Positions 7,729-10,383 of a DNA stretch of 10,383 bases are shown here, piece by piece (position 1 is the stretch's first letter; each line of letters starts with the position of its first letter). This stretch comes from CAYUYM01 sp964449305. Lineage in GTDB: Bacteria; Bacteroidota; Ignavibacteria; SZUA-365; CAYQST01. The position numbers and the translations under genes were made by a program. The DNA lies in the NCBI GenBank assembly GCA_964449305.1, contig CAYUYM010000126.1, forward strand, positions 1 to 10,383. The letters are read 5' to 3'. The notes beneath the pieces were generated by a model. The model was not told the DNA's origin and did no database searches. It saw only the letters and a program-made list of their open reading frames with translations.

Positions 7729-7771
7729 AATGCAAGAGTAACATTGCTGGGATTCCATTTCCTCTTGCATT
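7729..7771. repeat. Long-spaced inverted repeat in the divergent control region, candidate activator-binding site
   Basis: Perfect 10-bp arms AATGCAAGAG (7729-7738) and CTCTTGCATT (7762-7771) are separated by 23 bases; arm starts are 33 bp apart, about three helical turns. A third partial copy, TTGCAAGA, is at 7713-7720. The repeat lies about 75-120 bases upstream of the predicted pilin start, where sigma-54 enhancer sites usually sit. The rest of the 302-base gene-free region 7596-7897 holds the two promoter motifs and the leaders described separately; I see no gene in it. Confidence 0.6.
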
Positions 7772-7809
7772 TGTCCAGAAATCGAAATCAGAAGTCCCAA
7801 AAATGGACA

Positions 7810-7824
7810 TGGCAGGAGTCAAGC
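7810..7824 (+). promoter_or_regulatory. Possible weak sigma-54-type promoter for the T9SS cargo gene
   Basis: TGGCAGG-AGTC-AAGC keeps TGGCA and the GG/GC spacing of a -24/-12 promoter, but the -12 element is AAGC instead of TTGC. The predicted start near 7836 would give a leader of about 62 nt, close to the pilin's. It mirrors the pilin promoter across the inverted repeat. A chance match is quite possible. Confidence 0.33.
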
Positions 7825-7897
7825 GTCTGATTCGGTTTTGCCACGTGATTGTCCTATGTTTCACATCATGTCCGACACGCAACAGCATGGTGGAGAG

Positions 7898-8662
7898 ATG
7901 CGGCATTTTCGATTCGTGATGATACTGAACATCCTGCTGACCGGAGCAGTGACCGTCTCGGGACAGGTCACATCCTCGATGACGGTGCATCTGGGCGAAC
8001 AACGGCGTCGCATGGTGAACAGTGGGGAGCAGGATTTCATCCCTCTCCTGGTTGGGGCGATCACGGGTATGCCTGCTTCATGGAAGATGCATGGAACATT
8101 CTATTTCAATGTGGTCGGCGCTCATGTCCGCATGCTTCCCACCGAGAACATCCGTGTCATACGGGAAAATGGTGCGCAGGGCATTGTCATCGCCATCGAC
8201 AGGGTGCTGTCCTCCCCAGGCGACACAATCGCGCTCATTCCCTTTGTCTTCCTGCTCGGACGCGACACCTGTGCCTGGATCGGGGCCTCCGGGTATTTCG
8301 GTACCGAGGGGCCCGTTCTGGTGAACATCGACAAGGCCAATTGCACCATCTGTGCTTCCATCTGTCGCGAGGGCGGTGCACGCATCGTGGAATTCAACGG
8401 CACGGCCCGACTCGCACAGAACCACCCGAACCCATTCAACGGTGGCACATCGTTTCAATTCCATCTCATCGAAGCCGGGAGGACCCGCATTCGCGTGTAT
8501 GCCCCCTCAGGCCGCTGCATCGCCACCATCGTGGATGCGTGGATGCCTCCGGGCGATCACACCGCCACCTTCGACGCATCGGCGCTTCCCTCCGGCGTCT
8601 ACCAATGTGTCATGGAGACCCCGAGTCTGTACCTCCGCCGGTCACTTCACGTGGTGAAATAG
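7898..8662 (+). CDS. Secreted protein with T9SS type A C-terminal sorting domain, function unknown
   Basis: 254 residues from ATG 7898, which opens directly into a signal peptide (MRHFRFVMILNILLTGAVTVSG) and follows a purine-rich GGTGGAGAG. In-frame ATGs at 7838, 7856 and 7868 would only add non-signal residues. The middle (about 25-165) is unassigned: beta-rich, with a cohesin-like flavour (FYFNVVGAHV near 68, VLSSPGDTIALIPF near 103) and a C-x2-C-x3-C cluster at C149, C152, C156. The C-terminal 80 residues are a clear Por/T9SS sorting domain: LAQNHPNPFNGGTSFQF (172-188), TRIRVYAPSGRCIATIV (196-212), DASALPSGVY (226-235). Such domains direct outer-membrane export through T9SS and are then cleaved or used for surface anchoring. 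It is divergent from the pilin operon and converges on ispE with a 7-nt gap. An adhesin or fibre-associated role is only a guess from position. Confidence 0.88.
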   Translation: MRHFRFVMILNILLTGAVTVSGQVTSSMTVHLGEQRRRMVNSGEQDFIPLLVGAITGMPASWKMHGTFYFNVVGAHVRMLPTENIRVIRENGAQGIVIAIDRVLSSPGDTIALIPFVFLLGRDTCAWIGASGYFGTEGPVLVNIDKANCTICASICREGGARIVEFNGTARLAQNHPNPFNGGTSFQFHLIEAGRTRIRVYAPSGRCIATIVDAWMPPGDHTATFDASALPSGVYQCVMETPSLYLRRSLHVVK

Positions 8663-8669
8663 TTGCGGA

Positions 8670-9506
8670 TCAATCACGATACACCACCCTGCAGCCGTGG
8701 AGAGATGTCAGCCGCTGGACGATGACATCTGTCACCTGATCGTCGAAGATGCCGAACAGGGCTGATCCGCTTCCACTCATCTGAGCGAACAGTGCTCCGC
8801 AGGAGTGCAGTGCATTCTTGATGTCCTGAAGTTGGGGGTGTGCGGCAAACACCACCTGCTCGAAATCATTCGCAAGCACGGCCTCGGTCATGTCTGCCCG
8901 CAACCATGCACGCTGCCCGGCCATCCGCCGCAGCGATGCATCCCGATTGTCCGACGGTCGGATCTGCGAATACGCCCAGGCCGTGGAGACATGGACAGGC
9001 GGAACCACCACGACAAGATGAAACGGGAAATCGGCATTGAAATGTGTGAGGATCTCACCGCGGCCGGTGGCATGCGCATCCCCCTCACCAAGGAAGTAGG
9101 GGACATCCGAGCCGAGTGAGACAGCGATCGCATGCAACGCATCAGGTTCCGTTTTGGTGGACAGCAGTTCGGGCACCGCCTTCAGCACACTCGCGGCATC
9201 CGAGCTCCCGCCACCCAGACCTGCACCATGCGGGATCCGTTTCTCGAGGTGCATGCGGATCCCGGCACGGACTCCCAGGTGCTTCAGCACCGCCGCTGCC
9301 GCGCGGACGCACAGATTGCGCTCATCGGTGGGGAGTGTCGGTTCGGAACAGGTCATCGTGATGCCACTGTCTGCCTGCTCAAGATGCAGCGTGTCGCGCA
9401 ATCCAATGCGATGGAACACGGTCTCCAGATCGTGGAATCCGTCCGGGCGTTTGCGGAGGATGCGGAGTCCGAGATTGATTTTCGCCGGTGCGTGGACGAT
9501 CATCAC
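8670..9506 (-). CDS. ispE: 4-diphosphocytidyl-2-C-methyl-D-erythritol kinase
   Basis: 278 residues, typical IspE length. This GHMP-family kinase phosphorylates CDP-methylerythritol at the 2-hydroxyl with ATP, the fourth step of the MEP route to isopentenyl diphosphate, in the cytoplasm. The N-terminal APAKINLGL has the catalytic Lys at position 9. The ATP loop is PHGAGLGGGSSDAA (92-105). LGSDVPYF (131-138) holds the catalytic Asp at 134, and the C-terminal glycine motif is MSGSGSALFGIF (about 239-250). All key residues are present. Two adjacent ATGs (9506 and 9503) are equally possible starts; no Shine-Dalgarno is visible. The gene lies 53 nt downstream of tRNA-Asp on the same strand and may share its transcript past a weak terminator. 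It meets the T9SS cargo gene tail to tail. Confidence 0.97.
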   Translation of the reverse strand: MMIVHAPAKINLGLRILRKRPDGFHDLETVFHRIGLRDTLHLEQADSGITMTCSEPTLPTDERNLCVRAAAAVLKHLGVRAGIRMHLEKRIPHGAGLGGGSSDAASVLKAVPELLSTKTEPDALHAIAVSLGSDVPYFLGEGDAHATGRGEILTHFNADFPFHLVVVVPPVHVSTAWAYSQIRPSDNRDASLRRMAGQRAWLRADMTEAVLANDFEQVVFAAHPQLQDIKNALHSCGALFAQMSGSGSALFGIFDDQVTDVIVQRLTSLHGCRVVYRD

Positions 9507-9530
9507 AGATGGGGTGGGGATGAAAGGGAA

Positions 9531-9550
9531 AAGCCCGCATGCGCGGGCTT
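9531..9550 (-). terminator. Hairpin downstream of tRNA-Asp, probable terminator
   Basis: A perfect 8-bp GC-rich stem (AAGCCCGC/GCGGGCTT) with a 4-nt loop, beginning 9 nt after the tRNA 3' end. On the minus strand it is followed by TTCCCTTTC, a poor U-tract, so termination may be partial, allowing read-through into ispE 24 nt further on. Processing of the tRNA 3' end is another possible role. Confidence 0.55.
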
Positions 9551-9559
9551 GGGATTTTG

Positions 9560-9633
9560 CGGAGCGGACGAGACTCGAACTCGCGACCTCCTGCGTGACA
9601 GGCAGGCATTCTAACCGACTGAACTACCGCTCC
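9560..9633 (-). tRNA. tRNA-Asp (anticodon GTC)
   Basis: 74 nt folding as a full cloverleaf. The acceptor stem is GGAGCGG/CCGCTCC with discriminator G. The D arm is GTTC/GAAT with one G-U pair. The anticodon stem is CCTGC/GCAGG with loop CTGTCAC, giving anticodon GTC. The T arm is GCGAG/CTCGT with loop TTCGAGT (one G-U pair). The CCA end is not encoded: the genomic bases after the discriminator are CAAAA, so CCA must be added by nucleotidyltransferase. It has its own upstream promoter and a downstream hairpin. Confidence 0.97.
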
Positions 9634-9657
9634 GTTGCTTTCCTAAAAAAGCATCAC

Positions 9658-9685
9658 AATATAACACCTTTCTGACGGAATGCAA
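9658..9685 (-). promoter_or_regulatory. Sigma-70-like promoter of tRNA-Asp
   Basis: On the minus strand, TTGCAT (9685-9680) and TATATT (9663-9658) are separated by 16 bases. A start near 9651 would leave about 18 nt of 5' leader before the mature tRNA. The surrounding sequence is AT-rich (an A/T run near 9696-9702 lies upstream like an UP element), in contrast to the GC-rich flanks. Confidence 0.6.
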
Positions 9686-9741
9686 ACTTTCAGGTGAAAA
9701 AAATCGTCTCTGGCTTGTCCGCAATGCAGCTGCAATGATCT

Positions 9742-9776
9742 CAGGCCATGCCCTCCTGGGCGAGGTGCATGGCCTG
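9742..9776. terminator. Large hairpin between the NifX-like gene and tRNA-Asp
   Basis: Perfect 10-bp arms CAGGCCATGC (9742-9751) and GCATGGCCTG (9767-9776). Inside them, CCTC/GAGG can extend the stem by four pairs past a one-base bulge, leaving a 6-nt loop. It lies 28 nt beyond the stop of the NifX-like gene, where a terminator is expected, but no U-tract follows on either strand. It may stabilise the mRNA 3' end or assist factor-dependent termination. Confidence 0.45.
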
Positions 9777-9803
9777 TCTGTTGCAGAAGAGGATGCGACT
9801 GCG

Positions 9804-10361
9804 TCAACCCTTCCTGCCATTGCGACCCATGCCGTGCCCGTGACCATGCTCATGCCGACAGCCATGGCCGCTGACTGCGGCACACCCGTGGCCATGCTCA
9901 TGCAACTGAGCGTTGTCGCTGCCCCCGGAACGTCCATGTCCGAAGCCATGCTCCGTGTTGTTGTCCGCCGGATCCCACAAAGGCAGGATCCCCTTCGCCA
10001 GGTCATCGATCACGGCGCTGATGGGGCCGGGCCTGCCTTTGTACACGTTCACACCGTGAGCAACAAGGCGACGATAAGCGCCTCCGCCGATGCCGGTGAC
10101 AATGACGGAATCGACATGCTGGGCGACAATGGTTTCCACTGGAGCACGACCACCATGGTGGTGGTCCATGTCGTTTTCCAGAACGGACACTGTTCGTTCC
10201 GCCATGCTTACGATGGCGAAGAGCGGAGCAGCGCCGAAGTGGTTCACGAGCTTGCTGTCGATCCCACGGTCGAGGGCAATGGGAATGCAGACAGACGCTG
10301 GAATACGAGGACTGGTGTTGTGTGTGGAGTACGGTGCTTCGTCAGATGTGGTGCCGGGCAT
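9804..10361 (-). CDS. NifX/NifB-type (dinitrogenase FeMo-cofactor-binding fold) protein with His-rich tail
   Basis: 185 residues from the ATG at 10361, chosen because GGAGG sits five bases upstream; an in-frame ATG at 10373 would add four residues. The domain at about 25-125 has the family pattern: IPIALDRGIDSKLVNHFGAAPLF (starting at 26), a histidine insert DHHHGG (66-71), VDSVIVTGIGGGAYRRL (83-99), GVNVYKG (103-109). Small proteins of this family are widespread in anaerobes and need not relate to nitrogen fixation; some are thought to bind metal clusters or take part in Fe-S assembly with Mrp-type ATPases. The tail (138-176) has 10 His and 2 Cys (C160, C168) in HGHG repeats, suggesting Ni, Zn, Cu or Fe binding or storage. 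A 24-residue N-terminal extension precedes the domain. No nif gene is nearby. The function is uncertain. Confidence 0.85.
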   Translation of the reverse strand: MPGTTSDEAPYSTHNTSPRIPASVCIPIALDRGIDSKLVNHFGAAPLFAIVSMAERTVSVLENDMDHHHGGRAPVETIVAQHVDSVIVTGIGGGAYRRLVAHGVNVYKGRPGPISAVIDDLAKGILPLWDPADNNTEHGFGHGRSGGSDNAQLHEHGHGCAAVSGHGCRHEHGHGHGMGRNGRKG

Positions 10362-10366
10362 GGGAT

Positions 10367-10371
10367 CCTCC
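10367..10371 (-). promoter_or_regulatory. Ribosome-binding site of the NifX-like gene
   Basis: GGAGG on the minus strand, five bases before the ATG at 10361, the same spacing as at the pilin gene. It overlaps the upstream ATG at 10373, making the downstream one the likelier start. Only 12 bases remain to the window edge, so no promoter can be judged. Confidence 0.6.
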
Positions 10372-10383
10372 ATGATATTGAGC

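Noticed and set aside
8646..8658. Small palindrome TTCAC-GTG-GTGAA at the end of the T9SS gene as a bidirectional terminator
   Set aside because: The stem is only 5 bp, inside the coding sequence, and has no U-tract on either side.
7849..8739. Plus-strand frame of 296 codons overlapping the T9SS gene
   Set aside because: It is a different frame of the same strand, Arg/His-rich and without a signal peptide; the frame ending at 8662 carries a clear signal peptide and sorting domain.
9804..10361. Evidence for a nitrogen-fixation locus
   Set aside because: The NifX-type fold is common in non-diazotrophic anaerobes, and no nitrogenase or cofactor-synthesis gene is in the window.
1..10383. CRISPR arrays, insertion sequences, integrase or attachment-site signatures, phage genes
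   Set aside because: No tandem spaced repeats, transposase motifs, terminal inverted repeats or duplicated tRNA 3' end were seen; the tRNA-Asp shows no adjacent integrase.

Overview
The window is about 10.4 kb of a GC-rich bacterial chromosome with dense coding. It most likely comes from the Bacteroidota/Chlorobi/Ignavibacteria (FCB) group. The strongest clue is a secreted protein ending in a textbook type IX secretion (T9SS) sorting domain (7898..8662). Clear AGGAG/GGAGG ribosome-binding sites and a consensus sigma-54 promoter argue against classical Bacteroidales and fit the deeper lineages (Ignavibacteria, Kapabacteria, Chlorobi-like). The phylum call is inference from gene content; no marker gene fixes it.

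Layout. Positions 1-7595 hold six genes, all on the minus strand and so read right to left: DUF4402-type pilin, PapD-like chaperone, an usher-like outer-membrane protein ending in an OmpA domain, a CHASE-only membrane sensor, a single-domain response regulator, and a CHASE-TM-PAS protein that runs off the left edge. The gaps are small: a 103-nt pilin-chaperone gap with a hairpin, TAA directly abutting ATG, a 46-nt gap, then two ATGA overlaps. This suggests one long operon coupling an alternative chaperone-usher surface fibre to a signalling cassette. Positions 7596-7897 form a divergent control region. It has a near-perfect sigma-54 -24/-12 promoter facing the pilin, a weaker sigma-54-like motif facing the other way, and a 10-bp perfect inverted repeat between them. 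The plus-strand gene at 7898-8662 is a T9SS cargo protein of unknown function. It converges on ispE (8670-9506, minus; isoprenoid MEP pathway). Behind ispE lie a tRNA-Asp(GTC) with its own sigma-70-like promoter and, at the right edge, a NifX/NifB-fold protein with a histidine-rich tail.

Working model (inference). A surface fibre of one visible pilin type is built by a chaperone and a usher that may anchor itself to peptidoglycan through its OmpA tail. Expression would start from a sigma-54 promoter needing an NtrC-type activator, which is not in the window. The CHASE/REC/CHASE-PAS cassette downstream could sense an extracytoplasmic ligand and feed back on the system. The divergent T9SS protein may be co-regulated from the shared control region. 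ispE, the tRNA and the NifX-like gene look like ordinary chromosomal neighbours.
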